This document shows, piece after piece, positions 56,687 through 64,000 of a DNA stretch of 64,000 nucleotides; the stretch's first letter is position 1; the number at the start of each line of letters is the position of its first letter. The notes below the pieces were generated by a model. That model was given only the letters and a program-made list of their open reading frames with translations, made no database searches and was not told the origin of the DNA. The position numbers and the translations under genes are program-made. The stretch comes from JAYPWI01 sp964629575 (lineage in GTDB: Bacteria; Actinomycetota; Acidimicrobiia; Acidimicrobiales; Poriferisodalaceae). The stretch spans positions 18,186 through 82,185 of the forward strand of contig CAZVUM010000013.1 in the NCBI GenBank assembly GCA_964629575.1. The letters are read 5' to 3'.

Positions 56687-57223
56687 ATGAGCCCCTCGTT
56701 CATGCCATCGGATCTGGAGCGGCTCGTTCACACGGTCGACGACTTTCCCGAGCCGGGCATCGTCTTTCGCGACATCACGCCGCTGTTGGCGCAACCCGAC
56801 GCACTCCACGCGGCGTCGGTCGCCATGGCGGATCAGCACCGAGGTCTGTCGGTGTCCAAGGTGGTCGGAATCGAGTCGAGGGGGTTTCTCTTCGGCCCGC
56901 TGATCGCGCGTGAGCTGGGGACGGGCTTCGTCCCTGCCCGAAAGCCCGGAAAGCTTCCCCGCGCCACCGTGTCGGTGTCCTACGGGCTCGAATACGGGTC
57001 GGACACTCTCGAAGTGCACGCCGATGCGCTCGGACCAGGCGACGACGTGCTGATCGTCGACGACGTGCTCGCCACGGGAGGAACGGCCGCGGCCGCTGTC
57101 GAACTCGTGGAGGGCCTCGGAGCGTCGGTGGCCGCGGTGTCGGTCCTCATCGAGCTCGAGTTTCTCGATGGCCGCTCCCAGCTCGGCGGACTAACCGTGA
57201 GCTCGGTGGTGCAGTATGGGTGA
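56687..57223 (+). CDS. apt: Adenine phosphoribosyltransferase
   Basis: A 178-residue purine salvage enzyme making AMP from adenine and PRPP. The PRPP motif is VLIVDDVLATGGTA at about residues 122-135. DFPEPGIVFRDITPLLAQPD near the N-terminus and GIESRGFLFGPLIA are family elements. It stands between secF and rel, the order known from mycobacteria. Confidence 0.95.
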   Translation: MSPSFMPSDLERLVHTVDDFPEPGIVFRDITPLLAQPDALHAASVAMADQHRGLSVSKVVGIESRGFLFGPLIARELGTGFVPARKPGKLPRATVSVSYGLEYGSDTLEVHADALGPGDDVLIVDDVLATGGTAAAAVELVEGLGASVAAVSVLIELEFLDGRSQLGGLTVSSVVQYG

Positions 57224-57237
57224 TGTGAATCGACGCA

Positions 57238-57251
57238 CCCGACCGGTCGGG
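57238..57251. promoter_or_regulatory. Perfect 14-bp palindrome before rel
   Basis: CCCGACCGGTCGGG is fully self-complementary and ends 9 bases before the ATG of rel, covering the place of a ribosome site. It could be an operator or, in RNA, a small stem near the start codon. Confidence 0.6.
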
Positions 57252-57260
57252 GTGATCTAG

Positions 57261-59486
57261 ATGGCCACCGTGTCCCGGGTGCTGCCCTGGCGCAGGTCGT
57301 CTGCTCCGATCGCGGCCCAGGTTCAGCCCGTCGTGGAGCGATACCGGGCCCGCTGGCCTCGCCACGACTCGTCCCTCATCGTCAAGGCGTACGAACTGGC
57401 GCACGAGGCGCACGACGGGCAGCGACGCAAGTCCGGCGAGGCCTACATCATGCACCCGGTGGCGGTCGCGTCGGTCGTCGCCGAACTGGGGCTCGACGAT
57501 GTGTCGATCGCCGCCGCCCTGCTGCACGATGCGGTAGAGGACACAGGCGTCGAGCTCGCGGATCTGCGCAGGGACTTCGGCGACGACGTGGCCGCGATCG
57601 TCGACGGCGTGACCAAGCTCGATCGGGTCACGTTCGAAACCAAGGAAGCCCAACAGGCGGCGACCCTGCGCAAGATGCTCGTCGCGATGGCGCGCGACAT
57701 GCGGGTGCTGCTCATCAAGCTCGCCGATCGTCTCCACAACATGCGTACGATCGGCGCGCTGCGGGTTCCCAAGCAGGAGTCCATCGCCAGCGAGACGCTC
57801 GACATCTATGCCCCGCTCGCGCACCGGCTGGGAATGCAGGAAGTGCGCAACGAGCTGGAGGATCTGGCGTTCGCGGCGCTGTATCCCAAGCGCTATGCGG
57901 AGATCGACCGGCTGCTCGCCGAGCGAAGCCCCGCCCAGGACCGCTACGTCGATCGGCTTCTCGTCGAGGTACGTGATCGGCTGGCGTCGATGGGGATCGA
58001 TGCCACCGTCACCGGCCGCGCCAAGCACCACTGGAGCGTCTATGAAAAAATGGTGGTGAAGGGCCGGTCGTTCGACGAGATCTTCGACCTGGTCGGGATC
58101 CGGGTGATCGTCCCGACGATCCGCGACGCATACGCCGCCCTCGGATCCATCCACGCCACCTGGAAGCCCGTGGCGGGTCGCTTCAAGGACTACGTGGCGA
58201 TGCCCAAGTTCAACCTCTACCAGTCGCTGCACACGACGGTGGTGGGCCCCGACGCCACGAGTGTCGAGGTGCAGCTTCGCACCGAAGAGATGCACCGACG
58301 CGCCGAGTACGGCGTGGCCGCCCACTGGCGCTACAAGGAGGCCGGCGAGACCTCCGGTGCCGACATGCCGTGGCTCTCTCGCATCGTCGACTGGCAGGCC
58401 GAGACCGACGATCCCGAGGAGTTCATGCGGACTCTCAAGGTGGATCTCGATCAGGACGAGGTATACGTCTTCACCCCCAAGGGCGACGTGGTGACGCTCG
58501 CGAGTGAGGCGACACCGATCGACTTCGCCTATGCGATCCACACCGACATCGGCAACGCGACGATCGGCGCCAAGATCGACGGGCGGCTCGTTCCGCTCGA
58601 CCGGGAGCTCCAATCGGGTGACACGGTGGAGATCTTCACCTCGAAGGTGGACACGGCGGGTCCGTCACGCGACTGGCTCGACATCGCCACCACACCCAAG
58701 GCGCTCAATCGCATTCGTCAGTGGTTCAACCGCTCGGAGCGGGAAGAACTCGTCGACACCGGACGCGACATGGTGCTGGCTGCGCTTCGGCAACAGGGGC
58801 TCCGAGCGCAGCTGCTCATCGCAAGCGAGGAGTTGGGGCAGGTCGCCGAACAGCTCAACCGCGCGGATGCCGAGGCCCTTTTCGAGGCCGTGGGCAAGGG
58901 CGACGTCCCGTCGCGCACGGTCGCGCAACGCATGGTCAGCGTCCTCAGTGGCGACGATCGCGACCAGCAGCTCCCGGCGACACCACCGCAGCGCCGTTCG
59001 ACCAAACGCCGCCGCACAGCAGGCGTCCACGTCGAGGGACTCGACGACACGCTCGTGCGTTTGGCCCGCTGCTGCAACCCTGTCAGGGGCGATGAGATCA
59101 TCGGCTTCGTCACCCGCGGCCGCGGTATCTCGGTCCATCGCGACGACTGTGCGAATGCCGTCGAGCTGCTTGCGGCCTCCGCCGCCCGCCAGGTCGAAGT
59201 GGACTGGGACAGCTCCTACAGCGGCGCCTTCCTCGTGTCTGTGGAGGTTCGCGGGCTCGACCGCAATCGCTTGCTGCTCGACACGGTGCAGGTGCTGTCC
59301 GAGCACCACCTCAGCATCGTGTCGTGCCAGTCGTTCGTCGGTGAGGATCAGGTCTCGGTGATGCAGTTCGATGTCGAGCTCGGCGATCCCGTTCTCCTCG
59401 AGCCGCTGCTCGCAGCCGTCCGCGACGTCCCGGGCGTGTTCGATGCATATCGACTGGTCGCTGGAGCACCGCGCGTCGAATCGTGA
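57261..59486 (+). CDS. rel: Bifunctional (p)ppGpp synthetase/hydrolase Rel
   Basis: A 741-residue stringent-response enzyme. The hydrolase HD domain is at about 45-195, with YIMHPVAVASVVAEL and LLHDAVEDT (His89-Asp90). The synthetase domain covers about 245-360, with FDLVGIRVIV, RFKDYVAMPKFNLYQSLHT and VQLRTEEMHRRAEYGVAAHW. The TGS domain is near 390-450 (VYVFTPKGDVVTLASEAT). A zinc-finger-like region has ARCCNPVRGDEIIGF, and an ACT domain ends the protein. Both active sites look complete, so it should make and degrade (p)ppGpp. Confidence 0.95.
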   Translation: MATVSRVLPWRRSSAPIAAQVQPVVERYRARWPRHDSSLIVKAYELAHEAHDGQRRKSGEAYIMHPVAVASVVAELGLDDVSIAAALLHDAVEDTGVELADLRRDFGDDVAAIVDGVTKLDRVTFETKEAQQAATLRKMLVAMARDMRVLLIKLADRLHNMRTIGALRVPKQESIASETLDIYAPLAHRLGMQEVRNELEDLAFAALYPKRYAEIDRLLAERSPAQDRYVDRLLVEVRDRLASMGIDATVTGRAKHHWSVYEKMVVKGRSFDEIFDLVGIRVIVPTIRDAYAALGSIHATWKPVAGRFKDYVAMPKFNLYQSLHTTVVGPDATSVEVQLRTEEMHRRAEYGVAAHWRYKEAGETSGADMPWLSRIVDWQAETDDPEEFMRTLKVDLDQDEVYVFTPKGDVVTLASEATPIDFAYAIHTDIGNATIGAKIDGRLVPLDRELQSGDTVEIFTSKVDTAGPSRDWLDIATTPKALNRIRQWFNRSEREELVDTGRDMVLAALRQQGLRAQLLIASEELGQVAEQLNRADAEALFEAVGKGDVPSRTVAQRMVSVLSGDDRDQQLPATPPQRRSTKRRRTAGVHVEGLDDTLVRLARCCNPVRGDEIIGFVTRGRGISVHRDDCANAVELLAASAARQVEVDWDSSYSGAFLVSVEVRGLDRNRLLLDTVQVLSEHHLSIVSCQSFVGEDQVSVMQFDVELGDPVLLEPLLAAVRDVPGVFDAYRLVAGAPRVES

Positions 59487-59545
59487 CGCGTTTTCCCTTC
59501 AGCGCGGCTCCCAAATGAGTTCGAGGACCTGAGGGACCGAACGCC

Positions 59546-59551
59546 TACCAT
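59546..59551 (+). promoter_or_regulatory. -10 element TACCAT upstream of hisS
   Basis: TACCAT would start transcription near 59558, after the in-frame ATG at 59550, which makes ATG 59604 the likely start of hisS with a 45-base leader. Confidence 0.45.
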
Positions 59552-59603
59552 GGGGCGGTCGTCGGCGGGTCCCCCCTTCCACCGCCCGACGTCGCTCGAG
59601 CCC

Positions 59604-60881
59604 ATGTCCAAGAAGGTCAACAGCTTCCGCACGCCCATCGGGACGCGCGATCTCCTCCCGCCGGATTCAGCGCGCTGGGAGGCGGTCATCGACGTCTTCG
59701 GCCGCACTGCGGACCGCTCGGGTTTCGGGCTCCTCAACACTCCACTCTTCGAGGACATCGGCGTCTTTTCGCGGGTCGGCGAAGGCACGGACGTCGTCCG
59801 CAAGGAGATGTACGAGTTCTCCGATCGGAGCGACCGTCGCTTGGCGCTTCGTCCAGAGGGAACGGCCTCGGTGTGTCGGGCCTTCGTCCAGCACCGCCCT
59901 CCCGTGCCGTGGAAGGTCTGGTATCAGGGACCGTTCTTCCGGTACGAGGCACCGCAGGCCGGCCGTTACCGCCAGTTCCACCAGGTGGGTGCCGAGGTGC
60001 TCGGCACCGCGGATCCCGACGTTGACGTCGAGGTCATCGCGCTCGGCTGGGACGTCCTGCGGGCGGTGGGCCTCAAGCGGGTGCTGCTGCTCGTCAACTC
60101 GATGGGCGACCCGGACACCCGTCGCACCTATGGGGCTGCACTGCGCGACCACCTCGCCGCCAACCTGGCCGGCGTCGACGAGGAGGACCGCGAGAAGGTG
60201 GAGCTCCACCCCCTCCGCGTCCTCGACAGCAAGCGACCGGGAACCCGTGCCGTCACGGCCGAGGCCCCGCAGCTCGCCGAGTTCCTGAGCCCGGCCGCTG
60301 TCGCCCACTTCGATCGGGTGCAGGACGGGCTCGGCTCGCTCGGCATTCCCTTCGCCATCGAACCGCGGCTCGTCCGTGGGCTCGACTACTACACCCACAC
60401 CACCTTCGAGTTTCAGAGCTCGGCGCTCGAGGCGGCTCAGAACACCCTGTGTGGCGGTGGCCGCTATGACGGTCTTGTGGAGGAGCTCGGTGGCCCGGCC
60501 ACACCGGGCATCGGGTTCGGCATGGGGATCGAGCGACTTTTGCTTGCCTGCGACGCCGAGGAGACCTTTCCCACACCGACAACTGCGCCGCGGGTGTGGG
60601 TCGTCGACGTCGCCGATGGGCGCAGCGCCCGCGACCTCACGCATCTTCTCCGGACCGAGGGCATCCACGCCGATCGGTCCTTCGACGGGCGCTCCATGCG
60701 CAGCCAGATGCGCAGCGCCGACCGCTCCGGCGCCGAGCTCGCCCTCATCATCGGGGAGCAGGAGCTGGCCGAGCAACAGGTCGCCGTGCGCCGCCTGCGT
60801 GACGATGACGCAGCGCAGGTGATGATTCCTCGCCACGACGTCGTGGACGAAGTCCGGCGTCTCCTCCAGATCGATTCCTGA
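59604..60881 (+). CDS. hisS: Histidyl-tRNA synthetase
   Basis: A 425-residue class II synthetase. The start is FRTPIGTRDLLPPDS; motif 2 is RFYQ-like in VWYQGPFFRYEAPQAGRYRQ; ALRPEGTASVCRAFV precedes it. The His-specific loops are VRGLDYYTHTTFEF and GGGRYDGLVEELGG, and motif 3 is GIGFGMGIERLLLA. The C-terminal anticodon domain follows. ATG 59604 is chosen since the only good -10 upstream lies over the earlier in-frame ATG at 59550. Confidence 0.94.
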   Translation: MSKKVNSFRTPIGTRDLLPPDSARWEAVIDVFGRTADRSGFGLLNTPLFEDIGVFSRVGEGTDVVRKEMYEFSDRSDRRLALRPEGTASVCRAFVQHRPPVPWKVWYQGPFFRYEAPQAGRYRQFHQVGAEVLGTADPDVDVEVIALGWDVLRAVGLKRVLLLVNSMGDPDTRRTYGAALRDHLAANLAGVDEEDREKVELHPLRVLDSKRPGTRAVTAEAPQLAEFLSPAAVAHFDRVQDGLGSLGIPFAIEPRLVRGLDYYTHTTFEFQSSALEAAQNTLCGGGRYDGLVEELGGPATPGIGFGMGIERLLLACDAEETFPTPTTAPRVWVVDVADGRSARDLTHLLRTEGIHADRSFDGRSMRSQMRSADRSGAELALIIGEQELAEQQVAVRRLRDDDAAQVMIPRHDVVDEVRRLLQIDS

Positions 60882-60910
60882 CAGCTCTCTCCTTCGGAGC
60901 GAAACACTCA

Positions 60911-62653
60911 ATGACCAAACGAACCGACTACTGCGGACGCCTTCGCCACGATGACATCGGCCGCACCGTGACGGTGTGCGGCTGGGTGGCCAGGCGACGA
61001 GAGCATGGCGAGCACCTCGCCTTCGTCGATCTGCGCGACCGCACCGGCATCGTGCAGTGCGTGGTCGATCACGCGCACGATCTGCGCAACGAATACGTGC
61101 TCGCCGTCACCGGCGTTGTGCGCGAACGGCCCGCTGACACGGTCAACGACGCTCTCGACACAGGCGCCATCGAGATCGGTGACGCCACGGTCGAAGTGCT
61201 GGCCACGGCCGAGCCTGCACCGTTCCAGATCGACGGGCGGGTCGATGTGGATGAAACCATCCGTATCCGCCACCGCTACCTCGACCTGCGCTCGGGTCGG
61301 ATGCAGCAGAACCTGCGGACGCGGGCAAAGGTCAACTCGGCCATCCGTACGGCGATGGAAGCCCAAGAGTTCGCCGAGATCGAGACCCCGATGCTGATCG
61401 CATCGACTCCCGAGGGCGCCCGCGACTTCGTGGTGCCGAGCCGACTCCATCCCGGAACCTTCTACGCACTGCCGCAGAGCCCTCAGATCTTCAAGCAGCT
61501 GTGCATGGTGGGTGGGGTGGATCGGTACTACCAGATCGCCCGCTGCATGCGGGACGAGGACCTCCGCGCCGACCGGCAGTTCGAGTTCAGTCAGCTCGAT
61601 ATGGAGATGAGCTTCGTCGATGGGGCCGACGTGCGAGAGGTCGTCTCCCACGCCGTTGCTGCCGCCACCGAGGCTGTGTCGGGCGAGCGGCCCTCGGAGT
61701 TCCCGGAGATCACCTGGCACGAGGCGATGAACCGCTTCGGGTCGGACAAGCCGGACGTGCGTTTCGGCCTCGAGCTCACCGAGCTCACCGATGTCTTCGC
61801 CGAGACGGACTTCAATGCCTTCAAGGCGTCGTGCATCAAGGGCCTCTGCCTGCCAGGTGGCGGTGACACCGGGCGCAACAAGCTCGACCAGCTCACCGAC
61901 AAGGCGAAGAGCTGGGGTGCCAAGGGGCTCGTGTGGATGAAGGTGGAGGCCGACGGGCAGGTCAATTCGCCGGTCGCCAAGTTCATGTCCGAGGCGGAGA
62001 TCGCCGGTGTTCTGGAGCGCCTCGGCGCATCCGAAGGCGACATCTGTTTCATCGTCGCCGATGACTGGCGCCGCACGGTCCACGTCCTGGGCCTGCTCCG
62101 GGTGGAGCTCGGCCGACCCCCGGTCAACGAGGGCGGCTTCAACTTCCTCTGGGTTGTCGACTTCCCGCTGTTCGAGGACCTCGACGACGCCGGCAACCCC
62201 GTGCCTGCCCATCACCCTTTCACGATGCCCCACGACGACGATCTCGATCTCCTCGCCAAAGCGGCCGACGACCCGCATCGCTTGCTCGATGTTCGCAGCC
62301 AGGCCTATGACCTCGTGCTCAACGGCTGGGAGCTGGGATCTGGCAGCGTCCGTATCCACCGTCGCGACATCCAGGAGAAGATCTTCGACCTGCTCGGCAT
62401 CGACGAGGAGGAGGCGGAGTCGAAGTTCGGCTTCCTCATGGACGCGTTCCGCTACGGGGCTCCGCCGCATGCGGGCTTCGCCTTCGGAATCGACCGCCTT
62501 GCCGCCCTGCTGGCCGGCGAGGAGAACATTCGTGAGGTGATCGCGTTCCCCAAGAGCCAGTCGGGCGCGGATCCACTCACCAACGCGCCGACCGAGATCA
62601 GCGGGGAGCAACTCGACGAGTTGGGACTCCGCGTTCTCCCGCCTGTGGACTAG
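60911..62653 (+). CDS. aspS: Aspartyl-tRNA synthetase
   Basis: A 580-residue bacterial-type class II synthetase. The N-terminal OB domain has GWVARRREHGEHLAFVDLRD. Motif 1 lies near RIRHRYLDLRSGRMQQN, motif 2 in QIARCMRDEDLRADRQFEF, the GAD insertion domain at about 285-420, and motif 3 in GFAFGIDRLAALLAG. The tRNA-Asp specificity of bacterial discriminating or non-discriminating forms cannot be judged from inspection. GGAG stands 12 bases before the ATG, a long spacing. It lies 29 bases after hisS. Confidence 0.95.
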   Translation: MTKRTDYCGRLRHDDIGRTVTVCGWVARRREHGEHLAFVDLRDRTGIVQCVVDHAHDLRNEYVLAVTGVVRERPADTVNDALDTGAIEIGDATVEVLATAEPAPFQIDGRVDVDETIRIRHRYLDLRSGRMQQNLRTRAKVNSAIRTAMEAQEFAEIETPMLIASTPEGARDFVVPSRLHPGTFYALPQSPQIFKQLCMVGGVDRYYQIARCMRDEDLRADRQFEFSQLDMEMSFVDGADVREVVSHAVAAATEAVSGERPSEFPEITWHEAMNRFGSDKPDVRFGLELTELTDVFAETDFNAFKASCIKGLCLPGGGDTGRNKLDQLTDKAKSWGAKGLVWMKVEADGQVNSPVAKFMSEAEIAGVLERLGASEGDICFIVADDWRRTVHVLGLLRVELGRPPVNEGGFNFLWVVDFPLFEDLDDAGNPVPAHHPFTMPHDDDLDLLAKAADDPHRLLDVRSQAYDLVLNGWELGSGSVRIHRRDIQEKIFDLLGIDEEEAESKFGFLMDAFRYGAPPHAGFAFGIDRLAALLAGEENIREVIAFPKSQSGADPLTNAPTEISGEQLDELGLRVLPPVD

Positions 62654-62672
62654 CGCTTCACGTCAGCTCAGC

Positions 62673-63998
62673 TCAGCTCAGCGGCGGGTCGCCGCGGGTA
62701 TCGGGGAGCACACAGCCCCACCGGTCACGCCGGTAGATCGCGCCGTCGGATCGAATCGCAGTGACCACGCCGGTGACGGGATGACGTTCGAGATCCCAGT
62801 CGGGTCCATGGATCAGCCGATGGTGGAAGCGACACAGCAGCACGAGGTTGCCGAGGTCGGTCGGTCCGCCGCGCGCCCAATGCTGGAGGTGGTGGGCGTC
62901 GCACCAATGGGCCGGACGGTCACAGTGCGGGAACATACAGCCCCGATCCCGCACGACGAGCGCGTGGCGTTGTGAGCCGCTGACAGTCGGGGTCGCCCGT
63001 CCGAGGTCGAGTGGCTGGCCGTCGGGATCGACGACGAGTCGACGCAGCGCCGAATCGCAGGTGAGGAGCTCGGCGACCGCCCTGGGGAGCGGTCCCTGGC
63101 CGAGGAGGTCGCGCTGGAGCGATGTGAGTGTGAACTGCGGGCCATCGAGAGTGTCGTGGCTGGGGGAGTGGTCGACCAGTGTGTCGAGGCCGATGAGGAC
63201 GATGCCCGTTGGGCGGACGCCTCGGCGCGGTGATGGCGGGGCGTCCCCCGCCTTGTGGTCGGGCGGGGGGCCTGCGGTCGGACCCGAAGTACCTCCCCCG
63301 AGGAAACTCGTGGCCATGTCCGCCAGCGCGTCTGCGTTGCGCTGGCGCAGGGTCCGCTGCACGGGAGCGTCGGCAGGATCGGGACCGTTGGCAGAGTTGA
63401 GTGCCTCTCCAACGGCGTTCGCCTGATCGGCGGTCAGGTGGCCGCGGACGTCGGCCTCGCCGAACAGCGTGGGTTGGAGGGTGAACCAGCCGGCGTCGCT
63501 CGCCGTGGGTTCGGCCAGGTGTTCGTCGGTCAGCGCGGCCCAGTGCTGGCACAGACGCCGGTATTCCTCAACGCCGAAGTCCACGGCACCACACACCAAC
63601 TGCTCCGCGAAGCGCTGGAGCGAATTCTCCCGCGGTTCTGTTGCCATTGCGGCCAGTTCGGCCACGTGGCCGATCGTCGTCTGTCGTTGGCGGAGTGCGG
63701 CTTCGAGTTGGGGTAGCCGTCGTAGCAGGTTGGCGTAGTGGATGATGCGTGCTGCCTCTGCGCCGTCCATCCCGGTGCGTCGCTGGAGCCACACCTTCAT
63801 CGATGGAGCTGCGTCCCGGCGGAACCAAGCACCCGAGATCGAGTCGAGCGTGCCGAGCACCAGGTCGGCTCGGTTCTTCTCCGCGGCATCGGCCAGACGG
63901 GCCACGGCTGCGTTGCCTGCGTCGATCCACTCGGCGTCGAACTCATCGCCGTGGGATGCGGCCTCGATGATGTGGTCGAGGAGCCCGGCGTTCTCCAT
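62673..63998 (-). CDS. DUF222/HNH endonuclease-like protein (13E12 type)
   Basis: At least 441 residues; an ATG lies at 63998, 2 bases from the window edge, so the true start may be outside. The N-terminal helical DUF222 domain covers about 5-300 (WIDAGNAAVARLADAAEKNR, LGTLDSISGAWFR, ARIIHYANLLRRL). The HNH nuclease domain is at about 345-420: VRDRGCMFPHCDRP, then WCDAHHLQHWARGGPTDL, then LLCRFHHRLIHG, with Cys pairs and catalytic His in place. These proteins occur in many copies in actinobacterial genomes and are suspected of mobile behaviour. The stop codon sits in an AGCTC triplet repeat (62664-62681). Confidence 0.9.
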   Translation of the reverse strand: MENAGLLDHIIEAASHGDEFDAEWIDAGNAAVARLADAAEKNRADLVLGTLDSISGAWFRRDAAPSMKVWLQRRTGMDGAEAARIIHYANLLRRLPQLEAALRQRQTTIGHVAELAAMATEPRENSLQRFAEQLVCGAVDFGVEEYRRLCQHWAALTDEHLAEPTASDAGWFTLQPTLFGEADVRGHLTADQANAVGEALNSANGPDPADAPVQRTLRQRNADALADMATSFLGGGTSGPTAGPPPDHKAGDAPPSPRRGVRPTGIVLIGLDTLVDHSPSHDTLDGPQFTLTSLQRDLLGQGPLPRAVAELLTCDSALRRLVVDPDGQPLDLGRATPTVSGSQRHALVVRDRGCMFPHCDRPAHWCDAHHLQHWARGGPTDLGNLVLLCRFHHRLIHGPDWDLERHPVTGVVTAIRSDGAIYRRDRWGCVLPDTRGDPPLS

Positions 63999-64000
63999 GA

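Noticed and set aside
59550..59603. An 18-codon N-terminal extension of hisS from ATG 59550.
   Set aside because: The ATG lies within the TACCAT -10 and would not be transcribed; family homology starts after 59604.
60908..62611. A 567-codon open frame on the minus strand.
   Set aside because: It is antisense to aspS along its whole length.
1..64000. tRNA, rRNA, insertion sequences, toxin-antitoxin pairs or defence genes.
   Set aside because: No cloverleaf-like T-loop context, no transposase motif and no paired small toxin genes were found by reading; only the DUF222/HNH gene at the right edge is of a family sometimes linked to mobility.

Overview
The window is dense, GC-rich chromosomal DNA with about 59 protein genes and no gene-free stretch longer than about 300 bases. 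No tRNA, rRNA, CRISPR array, insertion sequence or prophage gene was recognised. The gene set points to an actinobacterium, most likely a deep-branching Acidimicrobiia (Ilumatobacter-like) lineage. The markers are an MshC-type mycothiol ligase, an NADPH:F420 oxidoreductase, an InhA-like enoyl reductase, a phosphatidylinositol-mannoside (PIM) module, Rel, and many start codons that sit 6-8 nt after a TAnnnT -10 hexamer, the pattern of leaderless actinobacterial transcripts. The placement in Acidimicrobiia is inference from gene style, not from a marker tree.

Positions 1-20900 are a mosaic of small units: an FtsX/LolD-type ABC transporter (cut by the window start), acetoacetyl-CoA synthetase with a membrane protein, a phosphohistidine-swivel protein, a DinB-fold protein, a 1003-residue secreted protein, coaE, a DM13-domain protein, a thioesterase/SDR pair, a membrane-anchored sulfite-oxidase-type molybdoenzyme, a HAD phosphatase, a cysteine-rich GGDEF protein, a Wzz-like membrane protein and an acyl-CoA dehydrogenase. 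Positions 21190-36100 hold two TetR regulators with nearby dyads, three M23/ABC/methyltransferase genes, a heterodimeric ABC exporter divergent from a CNNM/CBS pair, a second M23 peptidase and fabI.

Positions 36163-45935 form a co-directional block: F420 reductase, mshC, a secreted HExxH protein, an acyltransferase, a HIT protein, a small membrane protein, phosphatidylinositol-phosphate synthase, a PatA-like acyltransferase, a PimA-like mannosyltransferase, a catalytically dead M48 homologue and a DUF3048 lipoprotein. Positions 46011-62653 are a long housekeeping run: pdxS-pdxT-yebC-ruvC-ruvA-ruvB-(GGCT-like)-queA-tgt-yajC-secD-secF-apt-rel-hisS-aspS. The order HIT-pgsA-patA-pimA ... pdxST-yebC-ruvCAB ... 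secDF-apt-rel-hisS ... aspS is the one known from mycobacteria, so this is an old conserved actinobacterial neighbourhood. A DUF222/HNH endonuclease gene on the other strand closes the window.

The observations most worth checking are: the window-wide leaderless -10 signature, with two divergent pairs that share the TA of one symmetric -10; a Tgt that has lost all three zinc cysteines; an M48 homologue without any zinc ligand inside the PIM block; a phased TCAGGG array before the first ABC transporter; and several dyads placed exactly at promoters.
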